NCBI GenBank assembly: GCA_937927335.1
Contig: CALBDU010000004.1
Span: 62,001 to 126,000 of the forward strand
Direction: 5' to 3'
DNA from: an uncultured Clostridium sp.
GTDB taxonomy: Bacteria > Bacillota > Clostridia > Clostridiales > Clostridiaceae
DNA length: 64,000 nucleotides
How positions within the stretch are numbered: the first letter of the stretch is position 1; every line of letters starts with the position of its first letter. Of the stretch, positions 27,002-35,554 are shown piece after piece. The notes under the pieces were generated by a model that was not told the origin of the DNA, searched no databases, and worked only from the letters and a program-made list of their open reading frames with translations. The position numbers were made by a program, and so were the translations under genes.

Positions 27002-30000
27002 TTGAATAAGAAATTGAAAAAAGGTTTAACAGTATCATCAGCTGCGGCTATGGGTATGAGTATTGTTCTTCCAACAGTTTCAGTTATCGCAGCACCTGCA
27101 GTAACAAACGGTTGGGTTAACCAGAACGGAACTTGGTATTATTATAATAATGGTACCCTGGTAAAGAACGGCTGGGCAAAGGATTCAAAAGGCTGGTGCT
27201 TCTTAAGCGCAGTTGACGGATCATGGGTTCAAGAAGGATGGGCAAAGGACTCAACAGGCTGGGGCTACATAAGAAACGGCTATTGGGTTGAACATGCAAC
27301 ATATGCTAAGGATGCAAACGGCTGGCAGTTCATAGGAGCTAATGGATACTGGGATTCATCAGTAGCCGCAAGTGCTACAAACCCAATAGATGATGCTACA
27401 GCTGCAGTTGTTAAAGCTGAAGGAAGTAAATTAGCAGCAGATGTTGATGCAGCTAAAGCTGCAATAGCTAAATTACAGGATGCAATTCCTGAAAAGGCTA
27501 CTTTGACTACAAGAGCAAATGCTGTAATTACAAACTTTGAAGTTACTTCAGTAACAGTTCAGGACGCTAAACACATTAAAGTTGTGTTCTCACAGGCTGT
27601 TGATGAAGAAACTGCAGAAGACACAGACAACTATACTTTTGGCGATTTAAGCAAAGACAAAGCTGAACTTCAGACTGATGGAAAAACAATAATATTTACT
27701 CTTTCTGATGCTCTTTCAAATGACACTGACGATGACTACACAGTTAAAATAAAAGACATAAAGAATGCATCAGGCAAGGTAATGGATGAATACAAGCAAG
27801 TTCTTTCACTTTATGACAATGTTAAGCCTACAGTTACTGATGTAACATTAAAGAACAGAGATGAAATCGATGTTACATTCAGTGAAGATGTTTCACAGTC
27901 AAGTGCTGAAAATACATCTAATGTAGAAGTATATGATGAAGATGGAAACAAAGTTACTGTAGATTTAGAGAGAGACAGTGATGACAACAATATCGTTAAA
28001 ATCACAGGCCTTGGTGATGAAGATGAAGGAACTTATACAGTAAAAGTTTCAGATGTTAAGGACCTAGCTGGAAATAAAATTGCTGACACTGAAAAAGAAA
28101 TTAAATTGGAAGAAGACAATTCAGACCCAGATGTAGATACTATTAAAGCAGTAAGTAAAACAACACTTAAAGTTACATTTGATGAACCTGTTGATATTTC
28201 AGGTGGAAACTTTACAGTTGTAGGTACTTTCTCCGGTAAGACTGATTTAGTTGTAAAGAGCATAGAAGCAGTTAGCGGAACCAGCAAGAAATCATTCTAT
28301 GTAACATTCACTACAACTCAGAATGATTCAGATTCTTGGAAGATAAAAGTTTCCAATTATGAAGATATGGCAGGAAATAAGGGAGATAGCTATACTAAAT
28401 TTGTAAAATTTGGCGATGTTGCTCCAACTGTTGAATCAACTTCAGGAGCAATAAAGACAATCGGTGGAGATAAGTATGCAGTGTATACATTTGATGAAGA
28501 TGTTAACGGATGCATTAATAAGGCTACTGTAAAAGATGTTAATTATGTTGATGAAGACGGCGATACAGTAGAACTTACTTCTTCTGAAATAGCTGATATT
28601 AAAATTAAGGATTCAGATTCATTAGATGACCTTGATGACAATCAGATAGCAATTCCTTTAGCTGGATTGGATAAGGGAGATTATACATTTACACTTCCAG
28701 ATGATTTTGTTATTGTTAATGATGCAAAATCAGATAAAGTTGATCTTACATTTACAGTAAATGAAAAAGATTCATCTGATGTAAAAGTAACCCGTTTGGA
28801 TAAAACTAATAACGGTCAATTTTCAGCAGCAAATGATGTTTACTATGTTCACTTCAGTGACGAAGTAGGTTCATCTGCAATTGATGCTGACAATTATGAA
28901 CTTGATGGAGACAGCGTATTTGAAAAGGCTGTATTTACTAATACTGACAAGGATACAGTAAAGTTAACTGCTAGACAGGGCGCTATTGATGAAACTAAAG
29001 CTCTTTCAAGCACATACAAATTTAAAACAAGTGATATAAAGGATTCTAACGGAGATGACGTAGATGACTTTGACTCAAATGAAGATGGATTCAATGGACT
29101 TATATTTACTGAAACACAAGGTCCTGATGTAGACAGTGCTGCATTAAAAGATGTTAAGCATGTAATAGTTTCATTTGATGATACAATTGCTAACCCAAGT
29201 GACATTGATGAAGATGACTTTAAAGTTACAGTAGATGGATCTGATGTTAGTATTGATTCCGTAAGCACTACTGATAACAGAACATGGACATTGTTACTTG
29301 AAGATGATATTGATACTGATTATAAGACAGTTAAAGCTGGAACATCAGCTGATTTTGATGGAGAAGATGCTTTAGGAAATGATGGAGTAACAGGAACTAT
29401 GAAGACTGCTGATTTGGATGATGATGCACCTACTAAAGGTACATTAGTTGCACAGACAGTAAAAGCTGGTGGAACTGTTACAATTCCAAGTATTGCATCA
29501 GGAGTAACTGCTTGGTTAGCACCAGTAGGAACACTTAAAACAGCTACATTTACAGAAGGTGCAACAATGACTAAAGCTATATCAGGAACAACTATGGTAG
29601 CACCAGCAACTGAAGGCACATATAAATTGTACTTGATAGATATATCAGGAAATGTATCAGATCCTTCAGATGCAATAGTAACTGTTGATGCAACAGCACC
29701 AGCTAAACCAATAATTAGTACAGCTACAGTAGGCGGTGGAACAAGTGTTGTAGTTACAGCAACATTAGCTACTGGTGATGTAGTTTGGTTAGCACCAGCA
29801 GGAACAACTACATTTACAGCAGGTGCAACAATGACTAAATCTACAACAACTAGTGTAAAGGCACCAGCAACTTCAGGGGATTATAAAGCTTACGTAATAG
29901 ATGCAGCTGGAAATATATCATTAGCTTCTGACAATACATTAACTGTTAACGCAAATGCACCAGCAGCTCCAACTGTAGCAGCACTTAGTACTACTTCAAC

Positions 30001-30658
30001 TGCTGTAACAGGAACTGGTGTAACTGGAAATACTGTAACAGTTAAGATTGGATCAGTAGTTCTTGGAACTGCAACAGTAGCTGGAGGAACATATAGTGTA
30101 ACTATTGCTCCTCAAGCAGCAGGTACAGTAGTAAGTGTTACTCAGGCAGATGCTCTTGGCAATACAAGTGCAGCAGCAACTACTACAGTTAAAGCGGCAT
30201 TAACTGGTATAACATTAACACCTCCAACAAAAACAACTTATAAAGTTGGAGAGGCTCTTAATACAGCTGGCATGGTAGTAACTGGAACTTATGATGACGG
30301 TACTACAGGTTCAGTAACAAGTTATACTACAAACTTTGCAGCACAAACTACTTCAATTGGTGCTAAAACAATTACAGTTACAGCTGGCGCACAGACAGCA
30401 ACATTTAGTGTAACAGTAGTTAAAGCTGATGGTTTAGCAGTAACTGGTGTAGTAGCAAATGATGCTGCAGGCACAAATACTTTAACTGGGGTAACTGCAG
30501 CTATGCAATATTCAACTGATGGCGGAGCAACTTGGACAACAGGTACAGGCGCTGTAATAAATGCTGGAACCGCTGCAGTAACATACCTTGTTAGGAATTT
30601 AGAAGATGCAACTCACAATGTAGGACCAGCTTCAACATTCACTTTCCTGGCTGACTAA
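27002..30658 (+). CDS. S-layer-like surface protein 1 (choline-binding-type repeats, Ig-like repeats)
   Basis: The 1218-residue secreted protein starts at TTG. It has a signal peptide (about 1-31, cleaved near VIAAPA), four aromatic wall-binding repeats (35-120; GWAKDSKGWCFLSAVDGSW, GWQFIGANGYWDSS), a helical linker (about 126-180) and five to seven SbsA/Big-type Ig-like units (about 184-800; repeated P.V..V..K....I.V.FSE.V and DLAGNK). The Ig region is rich in Asp. Residues ~805-1218 change to a Thr/Ala/Val-rich tail with two similar APAGT.TFTAGATMTKS-type units and a Big_3-like domain (GITLTPPTKTTYKVGEAL). Being first after secA2 with its own strong promoter, it is the likeliest abundant SecA2 substrate. 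Self-assembly is inferred only. Confidence 0.82.
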   Translation: MNKKLKKGLTVSSAAAMGMSIVLPTVSVIAAPAVTNGWVNQNGTWYYYNNGTLVKNGWAKDSKGWCFLSAVDGSWVQEGWAKDSTGWGYIRNGYWVEHATYAKDANGWQFIGANGYWDSSVAASATNPIDDATAAVVKAEGSKLAADVDAAKAAIAKLQDAIPEKATLTTRANAVITNFEVTSVTVQDAKHIKVVFSQAVDEETAEDTDNYTFGDLSKDKAELQTDGKTIIFTLSDALSNDTDDDYTVKIKDIKNASGKVMDEYKQVLSLYDNVKPTVTDVTLKNRDEIDVTFSEDVSQSSAENTSNVEVYDEDGNKVTVDLERDSDDNNIVKITGLGDEDEGTYTVKVSDVKDLAGNKIADTEKEIKLEEDNSDPDVDTIKAVSKTTLKVTFDEPVDISGGNFTVVGTFSGKTDLVVKSIEAVSGTSKKSFYVTFTTTQNDSDSWKIKVSNYEDMAGNKGDSYTKFVKFGDVAPTVESTSGAIKTIGGDKYAVYTFDEDVNGCINKATVKDVNYVDEDGDTVELTSSEIADIKIKDSDSLDDLDDNQIAIPLAGLDKGDYTFTLPDDFVIVNDAKSDKVDLTFTVNEKDSSDVKVTRLDKTNNGQFSAANDVYYVHFSDEVGSSAIDADNYELDGDSVFEKAVFTNTDKDTVKLTARQGAIDETKALSSTYKFKTSDIKDSNGDDVDDFDSNEDGFNGLIFTETQGPDVDSAALKDVKHVIVSFDDTIANPSDIDEDDFKVTVDGSDVSIDSVSTTDNRTWTLLLEDDIDTDYKTVKAGTSADFDGEDALGNDGVTGTMKTADLDDDAPTKGTLVAQTVKAGGTVTIPSIASGVTAWLAPVGTLKTATFTEGATMTKAISGTTMVAPATEGTYKLYLIDISGNVSDPSDAIVTVDATAPAKPIISTATVGGGTSVVVTATLATGDVVWLAPAGTTTFTAGATMTKSTTTSVKAPATSGDYKAYVIDAAGNISLASDNTLTVNANAPAAPTVAALSTTSTAVTGTGVTGNTVTVKIGSVVLGTATVAGGTYSVTIAPQAAGTVVSVTQADALGNTSAAATTTVKAALTGITLTPPTKTTYKVGEALNTAGMVVTGTYDDGTTGSVTSYTTNFAAQTTSIGAKTITVTAGAQTATFSVTVVKADGLAVTGVVANDAAGTNTLTGVTAAMQYSTDGGATWTTGTGAVINAGTAAVTYLVRNLEDATHNVGPASTFTFLAD

Positions 30659-30682
30659 AAAATTTATTAAAAAATTAATAAG

Positions 30683-30713
30683 GAGAATCGCTATTATAGC
30701 GGTTCTCTTTTTT
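30683..30713 (+). terminator. Terminator after S-layer-like gene 1
   Basis: GAGAATCGCT pairs with AGCGGTTCTC around ATTAT, followed by six T residues. Stems of the same GAGAATC/GGTTCTC design recur at 43148 and 53176. Confidence 0.88.
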
Positions 30714-30788
30714 ATATTAAATAATTCAATTAGTTCCATAATTGTGATATTATAAAAGTAATACTATATGTATTAAGGAGGTAAGAAA

Positions 30789-33242
30789 TTGAATAAAAAG
30801 CTGAAAAGAGGTTTAACAATATCTGCTGGGATTGGACTAGGTGTTTTTTTACCAACAGTATCAGTTATGGCAGCATCGGTGTCAAAAAATGGCTGGGTTG
30901 TCGAAAATGGCACTCAGTATTATTATAGGAATGGAGTAAAGGTATGTAATGCCTGGGCACAGGATTCAACAGGAAAGTGGTGCTTTTTAAATGCTATTAA
31001 TGGTTCCAGGGTGCAGGAAGGTTGGGCCAAAGATTCAACAGGCTGGTGCTATATAAATGATGGGTATTGGGTTAATCATGCTGTATGGGCCAAGGACTCA
31101 AAGGGATGGCAGTATATAAATGCTTCAGGCTATTGGGATTCTTCAGTTTCTCCAAAGGTTTCTAATCCTGTGTCTGACGCTGAAGCTGCATTGGAAAAGG
31201 CTGAGACCAGTAGATCACTAGCTGATATAGATGCGGCTAAAGTTTTAATTTCTAATTTAGATGGAGAACTTCCTGAAAAATCCGCATTATTACAAAGAGT
31301 AAATATGTTGGTTTCAGATTTTCAAATTACTTCTGTTTCTGTAGTGAATTCAAAACATGTTGATGTTGTATTTTCACATATAGTTGATACAGATACTGCA
31401 GAAAATATAAATAACTATAATTTTGATACCGGTTTGAAGGTGATTTCAGCAAAATTGCAGGCTGATGAGAAAACAGTAAGTATCACTTTTGATGATTTAG
31501 ATACCATTACGAATAATACAAGTTCAATATATAATGTGTATATTTCTAACATTAAGGATTTAGCTGGTAATAAGGTTGTTTCATACGAGAAATCTCTGAA
31601 TCTATATGATAATACTATTCCAGTGGTTCAATCCGTAAAATTGGCAGACGAAGGTATACTACAAGTTAAGTTTAGTGAACCAGTTAAGTATACTAATGAT
31701 AGCAAAAGCATAAAAATAGTGGACGAGAACGGAAAATCTGTATATTTAGAAGATAATTTGGATGTGGATGAAGATGATCCTTCAATTATAACTGTTTCAG
31801 GCATAGGTTCTGATGACAATCTGAATTATACATTAACTATTAATGGCGCATTTATAGATTATGCAGGAAATAAAATTGGTGATCATGAAAGGAAATTTTC
31901 TTTGGCAAAAGACACTAATGACCCAGAAGTAGTATCAATAAAGTCTTTGAACTTAAAGAAACTCTTGATTAATTTCAGCGAACCTATTGATGGAGACTTT
32001 AGTCTTTATCAAGATGGGAGCCTTGCTGATGTTGAGATAACACCAGTAAGCGGTAGCAATAGAAAAGCTTTTTATGCTGTTTATGATAGTGAGAATAATA
32101 AGGATTATAGCTACAAGATAAAGATCATGGATTATCGTGATTTTGCCGGAAATAAGGGAGATGACTATAGTAAATTTATAAAATTTAGTCAAGATGTTCC
32201 GAACCTTGAATCCGCTAAAGGTACTGTTAAAACACTAAATGGTAGTCAGTACGCAGTATTTACATATGATAGGGATGTAGACGGGCATATATATAGATCT
32301 GGTATAACTGATGTAAGTTATATAGATGAAGATGGTGACAAAGTAATATTTAAAAATGATGAAATAGATGACATAAATATATATGATGGCGGTGATGATG
32401 AATTAAAGAAATATCTTGATGATGATCAATTTGCAATCTCTCTTGGGGGATTGGAAGTAGGAAAATATACTATAACTCTTCCGGAGGGTTTTGCTAAGGT
32501 TGATGGCGGGAAGTCTTATGAAGCTAATGTTACTTTTACTGTTGCTGAAAAAACAGATAAGGTTGGTACTGATGCGTACGTAAACGGCTTTAAAAAGGAT
32601 AAATCTAAACATGATGTTTATTATGTGTACTTCAGTGAAAAGGTGGGACCTTCAGGCTTAGATGCAGACAATTATAAACTTGACGGTAAAAATATATTCA
32701 GTACTGCTGAATATACTGATTATGGTAAAACTGAAATTAAATTAATTGTCAAACAGGGAGCTATTGGAAACGATAATGAAAAAGTTCTATCTTCCGCCTG
32801 CAGGTTTACAACAAGCCATATATATGATATATATGGGAACGCTGTAGCAGATTTTGATTCACATGATGTCATTAAAAATGCTTTTTATGATGAGGATGAA
32901 GAGGAAAATTGTGACGGCATCAAATTTACAGAAACCACAGGCCCAGGATTAGATGGTATAACGGTGAAAGACCTTAAAACTATATTAGTAACTTTTGATG
33001 AAGAAGTAGATAATGATGGTAATATTGATGCTGAGGATTTTCTAGTTGATGTGGATGGCACCATTGTTCCAATCAGTAACGTTTCCACGGTAAATGGCAT
33101 AGCCTTTACATTAACTCTTAACAGTCCTATAAACAGCAATTATAGTATAGTGCAGGTAAGCACATCCTCAGTGTTTGACGGAAGAGATGAATACGACAAT
33201 AAAGGAGTAATTAACAGCATAAAAACAATTTATTCAAATTAA
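30789..33242 (+). CDS. S-layer-like surface protein 2
   Basis: The 817-residue paralogue of the preceding protein starts at TTG behind AAGGAGG. It has a signal peptide (about 1-29), the same four-repeat wall-binding module (NGWVVENGTQYYYRNG to GWQYINASGYWDSS), the helical linker (NPVSDAEAALEKAE) and Asp-rich Ig-like repeats. It ends with the equivalent of residue ~800 of protein 1 and lacks the Thr/Ala-rich tail. Conserved blocks include VYYVYFSEKVG.SGLDADNY and KQGAIG. It probably shares the surface lattice with, or is an alternate of, the neighbouring paralogues. A weak promoter, TTGTGA-17-TATATG, lies at 30742-30770. Confidence 0.8.
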   Translation: MNKKLKRGLTISAGIGLGVFLPTVSVMAASVSKNGWVVENGTQYYYRNGVKVCNAWAQDSTGKWCFLNAINGSRVQEGWAKDSTGWCYINDGYWVNHAVWAKDSKGWQYINASGYWDSSVSPKVSNPVSDAEAALEKAETSRSLADIDAAKVLISNLDGELPEKSALLQRVNMLVSDFQITSVSVVNSKHVDVVFSHIVDTDTAENINNYNFDTGLKVISAKLQADEKTVSITFDDLDTITNNTSSIYNVYISNIKDLAGNKVVSYEKSLNLYDNTIPVVQSVKLADEGILQVKFSEPVKYTNDSKSIKIVDENGKSVYLEDNLDVDEDDPSIITVSGIGSDDNLNYTLTINGAFIDYAGNKIGDHERKFSLAKDTNDPEVVSIKSLNLKKLLINFSEPIDGDFSLYQDGSLADVEITPVSGSNRKAFYAVYDSENNKDYSYKIKIMDYRDFAGNKGDDYSKFIKFSQDVPNLESAKGTVKTLNGSQYAVFTYDRDVDGHIYRSGITDVSYIDEDGDKVIFKNDEIDDINIYDGGDDELKKYLDDDQFAISLGGLEVGKYTITLPEGFAKVDGGKSYEANVTFTVAEKTDKVGTDAYVNGFKKDKSKHDVYYVYFSEKVGPSGLDADNYKLDGKNIFSTAEYTDYGKTEIKLIVKQGAIGNDNEKVLSSACRFTTSHIYDIYGNAVADFDSHDVIKNAFYDEDEEENCDGIKFTETTGPGLDGITVKDLKTILVTFDEEVDNDGNIDAEDFLVDVDGTIVPISNVSTVNGIAFTLTLNSPINSNYSIVQVSTSSVFDGRDEYDNKGVINSIKTIYSN

Positions 33243-33637
33243 AATTTTAACCCGCTTGAAAGACCGGTTTATTATGGGTTTCTAAAACTATTTTGATTTT
33301 ATCAGTGTACTGGATAGTGTTGCCCCAAATGAATTGGATAGCCTTACAGCAATATATTATGCTACTTCTTGTTGCACTTAAAAAAAGTAATCAGGGTGTG
33401 TTAATATCTTTCCTTAGCTCTAGTTCTTCCAATAGCATGATTAAGGGCATCTATTACAAAAGGTTACAACTATAAAATCGGAAGTTAAATGCCACCACAA
33501 TTATATTCACTAGAGAACATTTAACTTTGAAGTACTTTTATTTCATAAATTTTTATCCTGTTTACTATTTTGAAAGGAATTATTTAATAAATGTAGAATA
33601 ATAAATTAGTAATAACTATATTTAGGAGGTAACAAAT
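33243..33637 (+). other. Gene-free spacer with promoter for the FN3 protein
   Basis: These 395 bases contain no supportable gene; a 60-codon frame at 33293 has no ribosome binding site or recognisable product. The only signal I can support is a promoter, TTGAAA (33570-33575), 18 bases, TAGAAT (33594-33599), serving the gene at 33638. A good terminator for the upstream gene is not evident. Confidence 0.5.
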
Positions 33638-35134
33638 TTGTTTAAAAGGATTACAGCAATTTTATTAAGTACCGCAGTGGTAGTGGGGTATTTTGCCTTT
33701 TCTCCGGTTTCAGCTTCTGCGGCAGGCAATAGCAGCTGGATACAAAGTAATCAAAATTTAAACAGCCGAAAATTAAAAGGTTGGGTTCTGATAAATACAA
33801 AGTGGTATTACTACAATGATTCCAACGTTATGTTCAAAGGATGGCTTTTGTATAATAGTAAATGGTATTACTTTAATGCAAATGGCGATATGCAGACAGG
33901 ATGGCTTTTGTATAATAACAAATGGTATTACTTTAATGCAAATGGCGATATGGCGGTAAATACCGTAACTCCTGATGGATACCAGATTGGAGAAGACGGT
34001 GTATGGATTGAATATTTATCCAAAACAGATGCCCCTAAAGGTGTTACAGCAAAGGCAATATCCTACAGTGAAATACAGCTTCAGTGGCAAGATGAGGAAT
34101 ATGTTGATTATTACTATGTTTACTACAGTTTAGATTCAGATAAAGACTTCAAACCTATAGTAGACAAAAATGATTCAAAGAAAAAATTTGAATGGAATTC
34201 ATCTTATTCTGCAGCCTTAACCAATATTGTACCTGATACAAAAATTTACTTTAAAGTAACGGCTGTGAAAGATAATGCTGAATCAACATACGGAGAGATA
34301 GCTTATGCAACTACTGAATTTGGGCCTTTAACTGCACCAACGGGGGTTGAAGCCAGGACCTTATCCTCCAGCAGCATTGAGCTGAAATGGGATGAAGTGG
34401 TGGGATCAGATTATTACAATGTTTACTACAGAGATAGTAAATATCACAATTATAATGTAGTGAAATGTACCACAAACTCTTTCATTTTATCAGACTTGAA
34501 CAAAGATACAAAAGTTTATTTTTACGTTCAAACTGTAAAAGGAGATGAAGAATCTAAATATAGCAGTCAGGTTAACGCAACCACGGATAATAAACCTATT
34601 TTAACCGCACCTGAAAATATTGATGTAAAAGCCTTATCCTCCAGCAGTCTGGAAGTAAGCTGGGATAAAGCTTCAGAGGCTGATTATTACAATATTTACT
34701 ATAGGGAAGATGGCCAGGACAACTATACTAAAGTAAGGAAAACCTCATTGATTTTTGTTTTAACAGACTTGAAACCTGAAACAAAAGTTTACTTTAAAGT
34801 TACATCTGGAAATAATGGTAGTGAATCTGATAGCAGCAGCGAAATTATTGCTACTATAGATGATTATACTACCCCGAGAACACCTGAAAGTGTGGCTGTA
34901 AAAGTTTTATCTTCCAACAGCATCGAAGTAAATTGGGATAAGGTTTCTGGAGCTGATTACTACTATGTTTTCTGCAAAAAAAATTCCGATAATGTTTATA
35001 CAAAAACAAAAGTAACTACAAACCACTATATTATAACCAACCTGGATCCTGAAACAAATTTTTACTTTAAAATTAAAGCTGTAAACGAGCAAGGTCAATC
35101 CGACTATAGCAGCGAAGTTTCTGTTACTAATTAG
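33638..35134 (+). CDS. Wall-binding protein with four fibronectin type III domains
   Basis: The 498-residue secreted protein starts at TTG behind AGGAGG. It has a signal peptide (about 1-30) and three aromatic repeats (about 46-125), two nearly identical (GW.LYN.KWYYFNANGDM). Four FN3 domains follow (about 130-225, 231-322, 328-418, 421-498), each with A..SS.I.L.WD.V..ADYYNVYY and DL...TKVYFKV. FN3 arrays in bacterial surface proteins act as spacers or protein/carbohydrate contacts, and no catalytic domain is attached. Its aromatic repeats are of the canonical 20-residue type, unlike the S-layer-like module. It lies between S-layer-like genes 2 and 3. Confidence 0.85.
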   Translation: MFKRITAILLSTAVVVGYFAFSPVSASAAGNSSWIQSNQNLNSRKLKGWVLINTKWYYYNDSNVMFKGWLLYNSKWYYFNANGDMQTGWLLYNNKWYYFNANGDMAVNTVTPDGYQIGEDGVWIEYLSKTDAPKGVTAKAISYSEIQLQWQDEEYVDYYYVYYSLDSDKDFKPIVDKNDSKKKFEWNSSYSAALTNIVPDTKIYFKVTAVKDNAESTYGEIAYATTEFGPLTAPTGVEARTLSSSSIELKWDEVVGSDYYNVYYRDSKYHNYNVVKCTTNSFILSDLNKDTKVYFYVQTVKGDEESKYSSQVNATTDNKPILTAPENIDVKALSSSSLEVSWDKASEADYYNIYYREDGQDNYTKVRKTSLIFVLTDLKPETKVYFKVTSGNNGSESDSSSEIIATIDDYTTPRTPESVAVKVLSSNSIEVNWDKVSGADYYYVFCKKNSDNVYTKTKVTTNHYIITNLDPETNFYFKIKAVNEQGQSDYSSEVSVTN

Positions 35135-35554
35135 ATTGCGCCTATACTGGGCGTACGAGTGAAAACAAGCTTACTACGTTGGCAAGTACCTCTGACAGGC
35201 TGTGCTATAATAAAGAAAATTAAGTATCTTGTATAATAAGATTAAACTGAAATTGAAAAGCTCAGCAACTCTGGTTTTGGCATGCTAGGGTGGCCCTTTC
35301 TAAGTGGCCACTTTCATTTATTTACAGAGCCTTATCAGTCTCTACATTCAATCTTTATCTGACTTCTATCCAGACCTGAAATATAGCTCATAATTTCCTC
35401 CCATAAAAATAATTCGTTATATCTATATTAATATTTTCCTTTTGGTAGAGTGTTCTATCTCAACGTATTTTTGGATAGCCTGCGGGGTGGCTAATTGTCC
35501 ACGATTATGGTATTATGGTTATATATAGTATGTTATAGGCAAGGAGGATGTAAT
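35135..35554 (+). other. Gene-free spacer with small palindromes
   Basis: No gene is supported in these 420 bases. GCGCCTA/TGGGCGT can form a small hairpin at 35137-35155 without a T-run. AAGTGGCCACTT at 35302-35313 is a perfect 12-base palindrome near GGTGGCC and is followed by T-rich sequence, so it may be a weak terminator or a protein site. A weak TTGTCC-18-TTATAT lies at 35495-35524. The last bases contain AAGGAGG for the next gene. Confidence 0.4.

Noticed and set aside
28894..29268. Minus-strand open frames opposite the S-layer-like genes (also 29320-29619, 27811-28287, 32885-33139)
   Set aside because: They are Ser/Thr/Leu-rich shadows created by the Asp/Val/Thr-rich coding strand, lack ribosome binding sites, and the plus-strand frame is continuous with recognisable domains.
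33293..33475. 60-codon plus-strand frame in the spacer after S-layer-like gene 2
   Set aside because: No Shine-Dalgarno sequence, no promoter placed for it, no recognisable motif, and atypical composition.
35137..35155. Possible riboswitch in the spacer before S-layer-like gene 3
   Set aside because: Only one small GCGCC hairpin is present, and the conserved blocks of c-di-GMP, preQ1 or cobalamin aptamers were not found.
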